This document shows, one piece after another, positions 1 through 5,717 of a stretch of 5,717 nucleotides of DNA. The notes beneath the pieces were generated by a model. That model was not told the DNA's origin. It saw nothing but the letters and a program-made list of their open reading frames with translations, and did no database searches. Both the position numbers and the translations under genes were made by a program. Within the stretch, counting starts at the first letter, position 1. Each line of letters starts with the position of its first letter. The stretch lies in NCBI GenBank assembly GCA_945907055.1, contig CAMDSG010000113.1, positions 1 to 5,717 of the forward strand, written 5' to 3'. The stretch comes from Bifidobacterium breve. GTDB taxonomy: Bacteria; Actinomycetota; Acidimicrobiia; IMCC26256.

Positions 1-723
1 CACATCGAGAAGCGTTTCTCAATGACATGGTCTCAGCCTGCCGCACGCATGCGGGAGTTGATCCTTGCAATGCGCGCGATCTGGGCATGCTGGAACGAAG
101 ACATACCGCTTCAGTTTGAGGGGGAGTTTTATAGGCACACGCTTATGACTCCTTTCTTCAACCCGGGCCGTAACCCGCACGGGAACCCGCGTGTATTTCT
201 TGCAGCCGTGGGTGAGCGTATGACCGAGGTTGCTGGGGAGGTCGCTGATGGAGTAATCGTCCATGGTTTTACGACTGAGCGCTACATGCGCGAGGTGACG
301 ATGCCGGCACTCGCGCGCGGTTGGGAGAAGAGCGGTAAGAGTCGTTCGGAGTTTGAGTTATCAGGCCCGATGTTTGTAGTTACGGGGACCACCGAGGAAG
401 AGATGGCTAAAGCGCGCGCTGGTACTTGCCAGCAGATCGCGTTTTATGGATCCACACCCGCGTATCGGGGTGTACTGGATCTCCACGGCTGGGGGGATCT
501 GCAGCCAGAGCTCAACCGACTCTCGAAGCAGGGCGAGTGGGTGAAGATGGGCTCGCTAATCGATGATGAGATGCTCGACGCCTTCGCAGTTGTTGGCGAG
601 CCCGACGACATTCCGCGCCTGATGCTCGAGCGCTACGGCGACTTACTAGACCGCATCTCTTTCTACGCTCCATACCGCTCCGACCCAGAGGGCTGGGCCA
701 GCGTGATTGACGGTTTTAAGTAG
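1..723 (+). CDS. LLM class F420-dependent oxidoreductase, C-terminal part (5' end outside window)
   Basis: This is the C-terminal 240 residues of a luciferase-like (LLM) oxidoreductase of the F420-dependent type. The frame is open from base 1 (HIEKRFSM...), and the sequence before the ATG at 22 already reads like the family, so I treat that ATG as internal and the gene as cut by the window edge. Visible family landmarks are GEFYRHTLMTPFFNPG near residues 42-57, an AAVGERMTEVAGEVADG segment typical of the beta-barrel phosphate/cofactor region, and GEPDDIPRLMLERYGD near the C-terminus, where LLM proteins usually have a 'G(S/E)P(D/E)' turn. Members of this group are expected to be soluble and to transfer hydride to or from deazaflavin F420, usually on unknown substrates. 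The gene ends GFK-TAG, and these last codons form the first unit of the 16-base repeat that follows. It converges on the minus-strand alpha/beta hydrolase. F420 rather than FMN use is inferred from overall resemblance, not from a decisive residue. Confidence 0.85.
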   Translation, partial: HIEKRFSMTWSQPAARMRELILAMRAIWACWNEDIPLQFEGEFYRHTLMTPFFNPGRNPHGNPRVFLAAVGERMTEVAGEVADGVIVHGFTTERYMREVTMPALARGWEKSGKSRSEFELSGPMFVVTGTTEEEMAKARAGTCQQIAFYGSTPAYRGVLDLHGWGDLQPELNRLSKQGEWVKMGSLIDDEMLDAFAVVGEPDDIPRLMLERYGDLLDRISFYAPYRSDPEGWASVIDGFK

Positions 724-790
724 AGACGGTTTTAAATAGGGCTGGTTTTAAATAGGGCTGGTTTTAAGTAGGGCTGGTTTTAAGTAGTTA
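711..790. repeat. Five-unit 16-bp tandem repeat in the convergent intergenic gap
   Basis: Five consecutive 16-base units start at 711, 727, 743, 759 and 775. All share the core GGTTTTAA(G/A)TAG, and the middle ones end in GGGC. The first unit carries the last codons and TAG stop of the left gene; the last unit supplies the TTA (788-790) that is the TAA stop of the minus-strand hydrolase. The 64 bases between the two stop codons are therefore nothing but repeat. Because 16 is not a multiple of 3, the TAGs at 721, 737 and 753 fall in all three plus-strand frames, so read-through is blocked whatever the frame. The pattern looks like slippage expansion of the gene end. I see no GC-rich stem with a T-run, so it is not a standard intrinsic terminator. 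Confidence 0.93.
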
Positions 791-1690
791 GTTGCCTGCG
801 AATCCGAGGATTGCTGCTGCTACAGCCTCTGGATCCTGCATCGGGCCGAAGTGTCCTAGTCCCGGTATTGTAAGGTGCTCGGAATTTGGCATGCGCCGCG
901 CTATTGCAGTCGCATACGCAGGGGTAATCGTGTCAGAGCTCTCGCCGCATGCAATGACTGTGGGCGCCTTGATACTTGGAAGCAGCGGCCAGAGACCGTT
1001 CATAACCCCCATTGCATACACGGATGCCTCGTGGTCGGGGTGACACTTGAGTTCAACCCCGCCGCTAGGCACGTCCCTTAATCCGTGGTCTACATATGCG
1101 CGTAGTGCATCTGGGTGCAGAGACGATAGAGGGGGTTTGCTGGCGTAGGTGTCATATGCCTGATCGCGTGAGTCCCAGATGCGCCTGCGTCGCATTGCAC
1201 TTCGTGACATTGGATTATTGAGTGGATCTATTGCTCTTGTTGATTCGGAGAGAGCAACAGAGTCGAGGCCTAGTTCTGAGCCCTCGAATACAATCGGTTC
1301 GTAACAGAAAATCCGCGAGAAGGTGCCAGGCTCGCGCTCCTCCGCAAGGAGAATTGCCGCTGCACCCTTGGAGTGTCCGACAGCAAGCAGATTTGGATCG
1401 CCGGCAATCTGGAGATGGTGCGACACTGCGAGTACGTCGTCAGCAAAACCCTCCCAGTGGTATGTGCCTCCGGGGGTCTCCTCGCTGTCTCCGTGGCCGC
1501 GGAAATCAAGGCTAAAAACACGCCGTCCGGCCTCTACAAGAATTGCTGCAACTGGTGCCCAGACCATGCCGTGGAAACCGGTCGGGTGGCATAGCAACGT
1601 CGGTGAGCCGGTGCCGCCCCAGTCGTGTACCGCGAGCGTTGGTTCGCCGGAGCGGATTAGTGAATGTGAAATTGGAGTCGGGTTACTCAT
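788..1690 (-). CDS. Serine alpha/beta hydrolase (esterase/lactonase-like)
   Basis: A 300-residue protein of alpha/beta-hydrolase fold, usual length for a stand-alone enzyme with a cap domain. The oxyanion-hole loop is HPTGFHG (residues 35-41), followed by LDFRGHGDS (61-69), which is standard after strand 4. The nucleophile elbow is GHSKG with Ser107, the likely acid is Asp253 in ESSDT, and the catalytic histidine is His280 in GLGHFGP. Residues about 135-230 form the variable, substrate-facing cap. A serine nucleophile argues against an alpha/beta-fold epoxide hydrolase, which uses aspartate, and favours ester, lactone or C-C bond hydrolysis. No signal peptide is seen, so it should be cytoplasmic. 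The start is well fixed: an in-frame TAG lies five codons upstream (1703-1705) and no other start codon lies between; the ribosome site is weak. It follows the LimB-like monooxygenase gene by 72 bases on the same strand, suggesting that it acts on that enzyme's product (inference). Confidence 0.88.
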   Translation of the reverse strand: MSNPTPISHSLIRSGEPTLAVHDWGGTGSPTLLCHPTGFHGMVWAPVAAILVEAGRRVFSLDFRGHGDSEETPGGTYHWEGFADDVLAVSHHLQIAGDPNLLAVGHSKGAAAILLAEEREPGTFSRIFCYEPIVFEGSELGLDSVALSESTRAIDPLNNPMSRSAMRRRRIWDSRDQAYDTYASKPPLSSLHPDALRAYVDHGLRDVPSGGVELKCHPDHEASVYAMGVMNGLWPLLPSIKAPTVIACGESSDTITPAYATAIARRMPNSEHLTIPGLGHFGPMQDPEAVAAAILGFAGN

Positions 1691-1762
1691 ACGTAACGGA
1701 GCCTAGAGATTTGGCAGAGGAGGCCACGGCTCGAGACTCTGCGCCCCATCAAATGCGATGCG

Positions 1763-2935
1763 TTATTTCTCAGAGTCGCCCTGCAGGTCGAGTGCTCTGC
1801 GCTCCTCGGCGTGATCTGTGGTGGCCTTCGAGATTGCCTGCACCGCACGGTTAACAAACTCGCCGCCGCTCTCAGTGAGCCATCGATGCGACTCTGCCGG
1901 GGATGAGATCTGCCCTTGGAAGTGAGGCATGACGTACTGAGCGAAGAGTTCATATGAGCGATGTTTAGCGGCAGGGTTTGCCCAGTTGTGGTCGAGGAAT
2001 AGAAATGCCCCAAACCCGCCGTTGGAGGCATCGAGCAACTCTTGAATCCGTGCAATTGCATCCACTGGAGAGCCAATCACCGCAAAGCCGCTGCTGCGAT
2101 TGTTCTCCAGAATCTCCTCAACAGTCTCTCCAGATACCGGACCGCCGGGGAGTACGTGACTGAAGTATTTTGAGAAATCCTCAATGCCGAACTCAACATC
2201 GCGCTCGGCCTGCTCGCGCGTCTCTGCGATATGCATTGGGCCAACGAGTCTCCACGACGATCGATCGACGGTATGCCCGTTCTCCGTTGCGATCTCATCC
2301 CAGACGTCGTAGTGGTGGCTAAGCATGTCCATGCCTTGGCGTGCAGTCGCCGCTATCGAGATCATCCCGACTCCATGCTTCCCTGCGCTACGCGGACCGG
2401 TCGGCGAAAAGGACGCCGCTACTGCAACCTCAAGATGTGGCTGCGAGTACGAGGAGAGTTGAAGGTGCGCATCCTCGAGGATGAAGCCATCTGTTTTCAT
2501 AGTGACGCGCTCGCCTCGAAGAAGCGCCATGATCGCATCGAGGCTCTCCTCCATGCGCGGGCGTTGGGTGTCTGAAGGTATGCCAAGCATGTGCGCATCG
2601 GAGGTCAACTGCCCCGGGCCTACGCCGAGCATCACGCGCCCGCGTGTTAGGTGATCGAGTAACACCATGCGGTCAGCAAGTAGAAGCGGGTGATGATATG
2701 GAAGGCTCGCTACGCCGGTTCCGAGACGTATGTGTTTGGTGCGCTCGGCCGCCACTGCGATGAAGACCTCTGGTGACGCAATGATCTCGTACCCTCCGCT
2801 GTGATGCTCGCCGATCCAGGCCTCCTCGTAGCCGAGGCGATCAAGGTGCACGACTAGGTCAAGGTCACGCTCTAGAGCAAGCGTCGGGTTCTGGCCAACA
2901 GGGTGGAAGGGGGCGATGAATACTCCGAAGCGCAT
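1763..2935 (-). CDS. LimB-like flavin-dependent monooxygenase (LLM superfamily)
   Basis: A 390-residue luciferase-like monooxygenase resembling limonene 1,2-monooxygenase of Rhodococcus along its length, including the same approximate size. Landmarks are the N-terminal MRFGVFIAPFHP, AWIGEHH (39-45), RLGTGVASLPYHHP (70-83), the LADR turn (86-89), GRVMLGVGPG (99-108), RLVGPMHIAETRE (229-241) and the IGSP turn (287-290), which usually lies in the flavin phosphate region. Such enzymes are cytoplasmic TIM barrels that use reduced flavin from a separate reductase and O2 to epoxidise, hydroxylate or perform Baeyer-Villiger oxidation. No reductase is encoded here. The C-terminal tail after about residue 345 is charged and weakly conserved to my eye. 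The ATG is unambiguous because an in-frame TAA lies four codons before it (2948-2950). It lies 67 bases after the LuxR-type gene and 72 before the hydrolase gene, all on one strand. The substrate is unknown; limonene should not be assumed, so no symbol is given. Confidence 0.87.
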   Translation of the reverse strand: MRFGVFIAPFHPVGQNPTLALERDLDLVVHLDRLGYEEAWIGEHHSGGYEIIASPEVFIAVAAERTKHIRLGTGVASLPYHHPLLLADRMVLLDHLTRGRVMLGVGPGQLTSDAHMLGIPSDTQRPRMEESLDAIMALLRGERVTMKTDGFILEDAHLQLSSYSQPHLEVAVAASFSPTGPRSAGKHGVGMISIAATARQGMDMLSHHYDVWDEIATENGHTVDRSSWRLVGPMHIAETREQAERDVEFGIEDFSKYFSHVLPGGPVSGETVEEILENNRSSGFAVIGSPVDAIARIQELLDASNGGFGAFLFLDHNWANPAAKHRSYELFAQYVMPHFQGQISSPAESHRWLTESGGEFVNRAVQAISKATTDHAEERRALDLQGDSEK

Positions 2936-2950
2936 AAGAAGCGATTCTTA
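2935..2950. promoter_or_regulatory. Inverted repeat at the start of the monooxygenase gene (possible operator)
   Basis: A perfect 6-base inverted repeat with a 4-base spacer (TAAGAA-TCGC-TTCTTA, minus strand). It ends on the first base of the monooxygenase ATG, and its left arm doubles as a possible -10 element. This is a sensible place for an operator or a small 5' hairpin masking the start. The neighbouring LuxR-type regulator is the obvious candidate binder, but this is inference; the arms are short and AT-rich, so chance is possible. Confidence 0.35.
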
Positions 2951-2972
2951 GCAGTTCAAGCGCCGGCGTCAA
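2945..2972 (-). promoter_or_regulatory. Candidate promoter for monooxygenase-hydrolase genes
   Basis: On the minus strand TTGACG (2972-2967) is followed after 16 bases by TAAGAA (2950-2945). The -35 matches consensus in five of six positions; the -10 is poor, with three of six. If used, transcription would begin within a few bases of the ATG, giving a nearly leaderless message. That would fit the absence of a clear Shine-Dalgarno sequence and is common in Actinobacteria. Weak evidence only. Confidence 0.25.
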
Positions 2973-3002
2973 ACTCGTATCGGAATTGAGAGCAAACCAG
3001 CC

Positions 3003-4583
3003 CTAGAGATTGGCGATTTGGTCCCCAAGAATGAGTTCCATCAACTCTGTCTGGTTTCGTACTCCAACCTTATGAAAAATCGCAGAGAGATAGTTGCGTA
3101 TCGTTCCATTCGAGAGATGGAGAGTTCGCGACATCGTCCGTACTCGGTAGCCATCTGCGAGGAGGCTAATTATTTGGCGCTCGCGTTCTGTGAGTTTATG
3201 TGCATCAACCAATCTTTGAATTCCTCGAGCGTTGATTGGGTTACCTAGAAACTCCTCTCTGGGTTCTTCATTGATTGCGGCTTGCGTAATCGCTTCGAGG
3301 CGTTCCTCGAATCCAACGTCATTCGCAGATGAAATAGAGACTCGACTAGTAATGCTTAGCCAACCTGACGGCATCCCCATAGGACGATCAAAAGTGGCTT
3401 CGACGGAGAGGTAGCCTCCCGGCGCGTCAGGTGCGCGAAAACGTAGATGGATAGTGGTTTTCGCAGATTCACCGCTGCGCACATCCTCACCTACGAGCAG
3501 AAATGCAGTTAGATCTGATGGGTGGATATTGGGCAGCACAGAGGCTCCAAGAACATTCGCATCACTTTCACCTAATTTCTCAAGCTCAGGGACAATGAAC
3601 TGCAGCCTCCAATCATGATCAATTAATGCATATGTATAGATATTTTCTGGGATACCCGTAGCCATCAGGGATCGGAGTGAGAGGTTTTGACGGCTCCAAC
3701 TAAATTTGGATTCGATTGGGGAGTCGGTTACGTAGGCAACTAAATACCTACGCTCGGAGACCCTTCGCTCGGCAGCACCGATTGTGATGGTTCTTTGGAT
3801 TAAGGGGTCCTCTGGTACCAAAGTTGTGATTGTAAATGAGTCAATATCTCCGGCGAGAATATCGCCGGCTCGAGTAGTTGAGTCTCTGATTCCAAAGTCT
3901 TCTCGGAAGCCCAGTGAGATTGGCGCTCCGATTAGGGCTCCACGCTCGAAGCCAATAAGTTCGGCATATGCATGGTTCACCGCAACATATTTTTTCGATG
4001 AAGAATCAATTAAGGCTGCCCCAATTGCGGCATCTGCAAGAGATCCCGTTGTGAGGGCATGTGCAAGTTCAATGACCTCGGAGGGTTCACTATGCGGGTT
4101 CTGGAGAAGTATTTCCTGCTCGGTCCATGTGACTCTCATAAACTTTCGTGGTGAAATCCCAGGTCCATCTGTGGCGCGCACACTTACTGAAAAGAGGATT
4201 GGATTATTTCTAGCATCGAAAAAAACTGCTTCGGTTTTATACTCAGAGATTGAGCCAGCAACTAGTTGCTGGTACTTGTTGAGACCATCCATGTTGACGT
4301 CATCGGTCGTTCCTTTGCCGTTCATGGCGTCACCAATCTTCACGCCAATGCGCTCTGCGTCCCTCGCAGCAGATTCATTCATCTCAATGATGATCACGTT
4401 GTCAGGGTCCGTTATATCAGCGAGGGCAAATGGCTCTTCCCCCTCCAAGGCTTTAGATGCGAGAGGTTGGTGAGGCGTAACGGTTTGGTGAGATTCGAAG
4501 CCCAGTCCCTCATCAGTTAATCCTGTCAACCTTCCCCCTTTAAAGCCCGGCGATTTAGTTCCCGAGCATATAGGAATACGCAA
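3003..4583 (-). CDS. LuxR-type transcriptional regulator with PAS-like sensor modules
   Basis: A DNA-binding regulator with a C-terminal LuxR/GerE helix-turn-helix at about residues 462-522. It begins LTERERQIISLLADGY; the recognition helix region SNGTIRNYLSAIFHKVGV and the tail RNQTELMELIL are textbook for the family. The rest is sensory. A PAS-like segment lies at about 57-153, a clearer PAS core at about 178-286 (AALIDSSSKKYVAVNHAYAELIGF), and a third PAS-like segment at about 309-415. No membrane segment or receiver domain is seen, so it is probably a one-component cytoplasmic sensor of a ligand or redox state. The start is uncertain: there is no ATG, the first usable codon is the TTG at 4583, and another TTG at 4529 follows a purine-rich AAAGGGGGAAGG that could serve as ribosome site. 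The frame is open right back to the TGA of the upstream gene. It sits directly upstream of the monooxygenase and is its most likely regulator. Sampled stretches are more AT-rich than its neighbours. Confidence 0.85.
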   Translation of the reverse strand: MRIPICSGTKSPGFKGGRLTGLTDEGLGFESHQTVTPHQPLASKALEGEEPFALADITDPDNVIIIEMNESAARDAERIGVKIGDAMNGKGTTDDVNMDGLNKYQQLVAGSISEYKTEAVFFDARNNPILFSVSVRATDGPGISPRKFMRVTWTEQEILLQNPHSEPSEVIELAHALTTGSLADAAIGAALIDSSSKKYVAVNHAYAELIGFERGALIGAPISLGFREDFGIRDSTTRAGDILAGDIDSFTITTLVPEDPLIQRTITIGAAERRVSERRYLVAYVTDSPIESKFSWSRQNLSLRSLMATGIPENIYTYALIDHDWRLQFIVPELEKLGESDANVLGASVLPNIHPSDLTAFLLVGEDVRSGESAKTTIHLRFRAPDAPGGYLSVEATFDRPMGMPSGWLSITSRVSISSANDVGFEERLEAITQAAINEEPREEFLGNPINARGIQRLVDAHKLTERERQIISLLADGYRVRTMSRTLHLSNGTIRNYLSAIFHKVGVRNQTELMELILGDQIANL

Positions 4584-4640
4584 GAGCCTTGACTTGATTC
4601 CAGAAGACTTTAATGAGCGAAAATCAGGGGGTGGCTCTGC

Positions 4641-5342
4641 TCAGACCGACTCTGCGGAGACCCAGCGGTCGAGGGTTGGCCCACTCTCAAAGGAGGTGAT
4701 GAGTGCGTACCTCGGCGCACTACCGGGATGGACAACTACATGCCAGAGCCGCTGAGTATCGACAAGAAAGCGAGAGCCTCGATGAAGCGGGACCCGCATC
4801 TCAGTAGACGGATCAGGTAGGCCATCATCGCCGCTATCCATGAGGAGCATGTAGGAATCTGGGTTGTCGGTGAGTTCTACCCAAGACCTCACCACCCAAC
4901 CATCGCTCTCAGGATTGAACCGATTGTTGTCGTCGCGGTGTAACTGGCGAATTGCTGTTTCACGATCCTGTGGCTCAAGTTTTATTATGCGAACGCGCCC
5001 AAAGTTTGCACCGACACTTGAGACGTAGTCGCGAAGTGTGGGGCACTTAGATGCGTTGGATGTGAAGATTGCATCTTTGTCGGGGTGCTCATCATCTGCA
5101 GACCAAAAACCTCGGCAATCCAATTGCCCATCGGTGGTAGCGATGGGTGCGAAGTTGGTATCGCCACCGCTCTTCCAATCCATGTACTCAAGAGAGAGGT
5201 ACTCGGATTCATCTATCTCGAATGGTGCATCTCGTAGCAGAACTACTCCATTGCCTGCGAGGGCATCGAGTCGAGGGTGTGGAGTATCGAGTGGAATAGC
5301 GACGGACCAGTGCTCTTGAGTGGGCCAGAAAGCAGTTGTCAT
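4641..5342 (-). CDS. Putative 2-oxoglutarate/Fe(II)-dependent oxygenase
   Basis: A 233-residue protein I do not recognise by name, but its second half carries the signature of the double-stranded beta-helix 2-oxoglutarate oxygenases. It has a HxD pair (His135, Asp137 in LHRDDNN), a distal His201 in LWHVVVHPG, and Arg211 ten residues later (APRYALI), the usual position of the residue that binds the 2-oxoglutarate carboxylate. The spacing of 64 residues between Asp137 and His201 is normal for the fold. The layout recalls the aspartyl/asparaginyl beta-hydroxylase and proline hydroxylase side of the superfamily. The expected reaction is hydroxylation coupled to decarboxylation of 2-oxoglutarate; the substrate is unknown. 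The N-terminal 50 residues give no clear motif. The ATG is fixed by an in-frame TAG four codons upstream (5352-5354), with a weak GAGG close to it. It lies between the serine hydrolase and LuxR-type genes on the same strand, in the same reading frame as the latter. The fold call is inference from motif geometry. Confidence 0.65.
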   Translation of the reverse strand: MTTAFWPTQEHWSVAIPLDTPHPRLDALAGNGVVLLRDAPFEIDESEYLSLEYMDWKSGGDTNFAPIATTDGQLDCRGFWSADDEHPDKDAIFTSNASKCPTLRDYVSSVGANFGRVRIIKLEPQDRETAIRQLHRDDNNRFNPESDGWVVRSWVELTDNPDSYMLLMDSGDDGLPDPSTEMRVPLHRGSRFLVDTQRLWHVVVHPGSAPRYALITSFESGPTLDRWVSAESV

Positions 5343-5362
5343 GGCCTCAGTCTACGGATATG

Positions 5363-5381
5363 AGAGCAAATGGTGTGCTCT
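5363..5381. repeat. Short inverted repeat between serine hydrolase and oxygenase genes
   Basis: AGAGCA and TGCTCT, perfect 6-base arms around a 7-base loop, in the 49-base gap between the two minus-strand genes. There is no T-run after it on the minus strand, so it is unlikely to be an intrinsic terminator. It might be an RNA processing or attenuation hairpin, or chance. Confidence 0.25.
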
Positions 5382-5391
5382 GTGGCGAAGA

Positions 5392-5717
5392 TCAATCGGC
5401 CGCAGCGAATGCGTCGAGTATCGCCTCTCGCCACGCCGGTAATAGAGCACATCCTTCATCTCCTGTGCGCCCAATCCTCACGAGTACAAGGTCTAGCGCT
5501 GGGCATACCAATATGCACTGGCCTTCATGGCCGTTCGCCCAAAAGGAGCCGTAGGGATCCTCCGTGACCCACCAATGGTTCCCATAGAGATGGCCATTGG
5601 CTTCATCCCGAGAGAGTGGAGTTCGTGCGTGGTCTACCCAGCCCTCCGGCAGAATCCGCTCGCCGCGCCAGACTCCATCGCGCAGGTAGAGAAGTCCAAA
5701 ACGTGCGAAATCGAGTG
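5392..5717 (-). CDS. Beta-lactamase-fold serine hydrolase, C-terminal part (5' end outside window)
   Basis: An open minus-strand frame entering from the right edge and ending in TGA at 5394-5392, giving 107 residues. No ATG start is present because the gene begins beyond the window. The sequence matches the C-terminal end of class C beta-lactamase/esterase-type serine hydrolases (the beta-lactamase-related, EstB-like group). It opens DFARFGLLYLRDGVWRGERI, then ILPEGWVD, a YGNHWW segment, SFWANGHEGQ, and a final strand region DLVLVRIG. The GHEG within ANGHEGQ occupies the place of the family's third catalytic motif (KTG or HxG). The serine and tyrosine motifs would lie upstream and cannot be checked. 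Family members hydrolyse esters, amides or peptides; the substrate here cannot be told. It precedes the oxygenase gene by 49 bases and may be the upstream member of the same transcript. Confidence 0.82.
   Translation of the reverse strand, partial: LDFARFGLLYLRDGVWRGERILPEGWVDHARTPLSRDEANGHLYGNHWWVTEDPYGSFWANGHEGQCILVCPALDLVLVRIGRTGDEGCALLPAWREAILDAFAAAD

Noticed and set aside
22..723. Complete gene starting at the ATG at 22
   Set aside because: The frame is open to base 1 and the preceding residues read like the family, whose members are much longer. It is a truncated gene.
724..787. CRISPR array or intrinsic terminator
   Set aside because: The units are contiguous with no unique spacers, so it is not CRISPR. 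There is no GC-rich stem plus T-run; TTTAAA pairing between units would be weak.
788..1690. Epoxide hydrolase acting after a limonene epoxidase
   Set aside because: The nucleophile is serine in GHSKG. Alpha/beta-fold epoxide hydrolases use aspartate, and the LimA type is a different, smaller fold.
1702..1715. CCTAGAGATTTGGC resembling CCTAGAGATTGGC at 3002-3014
   Set aside because: A short, one-indel similarity; one copy lies inside coding sequence and the other between genes. No further extension, so probably chance.
1323..1854. Plus-strand open frames opposite the hydrolase and the inter-gene gap
   Set aside because: They are shadows of the minus-strand hydrolase gene, rich in Arg, Pro and Ser, with no family resemblance.
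3784..4473. Plus-strand open frame of 229 codons
   Set aside because: It lies entirely antisense to the LuxR-type gene, has no recognisable motif and a biased serine-rich composition. The minus strand carries clear domains.

Overview
The window looks like chromosomal DNA from an actinobacterium or a relative. The best clue is the first gene, an F420-type luciferase-like oxidoreductase, a group concentrated in F420-producing Actinobacteria. A second luciferase-like monooxygenase, resembling the limonene 1,2-monooxygenase of Rhodococcus, fits the same picture. Base composition is moderate, not extreme, so a low-GC or uncultured actinobacterial lineage is possible. The assignment rests on protein resemblance read by eye.

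Layout: the left end (1-723, plus strand) is the 3' part of the F420-type oxidoreductase gene. It converges on a minus-strand block of five genes that fills the rest of the window. In transcription order, right to left, these are the C-terminal part of a beta-lactamase-fold serine hydrolase (5717-5392), a putative 2-oxoglutarate/Fe(II) oxygenase (5342-4641), a PAS-containing LuxR-type regulator (4583-3003), a LimB-like flavin monooxygenase (2935-1763) and a serine alpha/beta hydrolase (1690-788). Gaps are only 49, 57, 67 and 72 bases, so much of the block could be one transcript. A possible internal promoter and a small inverted repeat lie just before the monooxygenase gene.

The convergent gap (724-787) is filled by a 16-base tandem repeat that begins in the last codons of the left gene and runs into the stop codon of the right one. 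A 12-base core of the same repeat occurs once more, on the other strand, beginning at the stop codon of the LuxR-type gene.

Working model (inference): the LuxR-type protein senses a small molecule or redox state through its PAS modules and controls the adjacent monooxygenase and hydrolase. Those two could oxygenate a cyclic or terpenoid substrate and hydrolyse the resulting ester or lactone. The 2-oxoglutarate oxygenase may belong to the same pathway. No dedicated flavin reductase, transporter, LimA-type epoxide hydrolase, RNA gene, insertion sequence or CRISPR array is visible. The parts belong to known families; the particular combination and the repeat are what deserve a second look.
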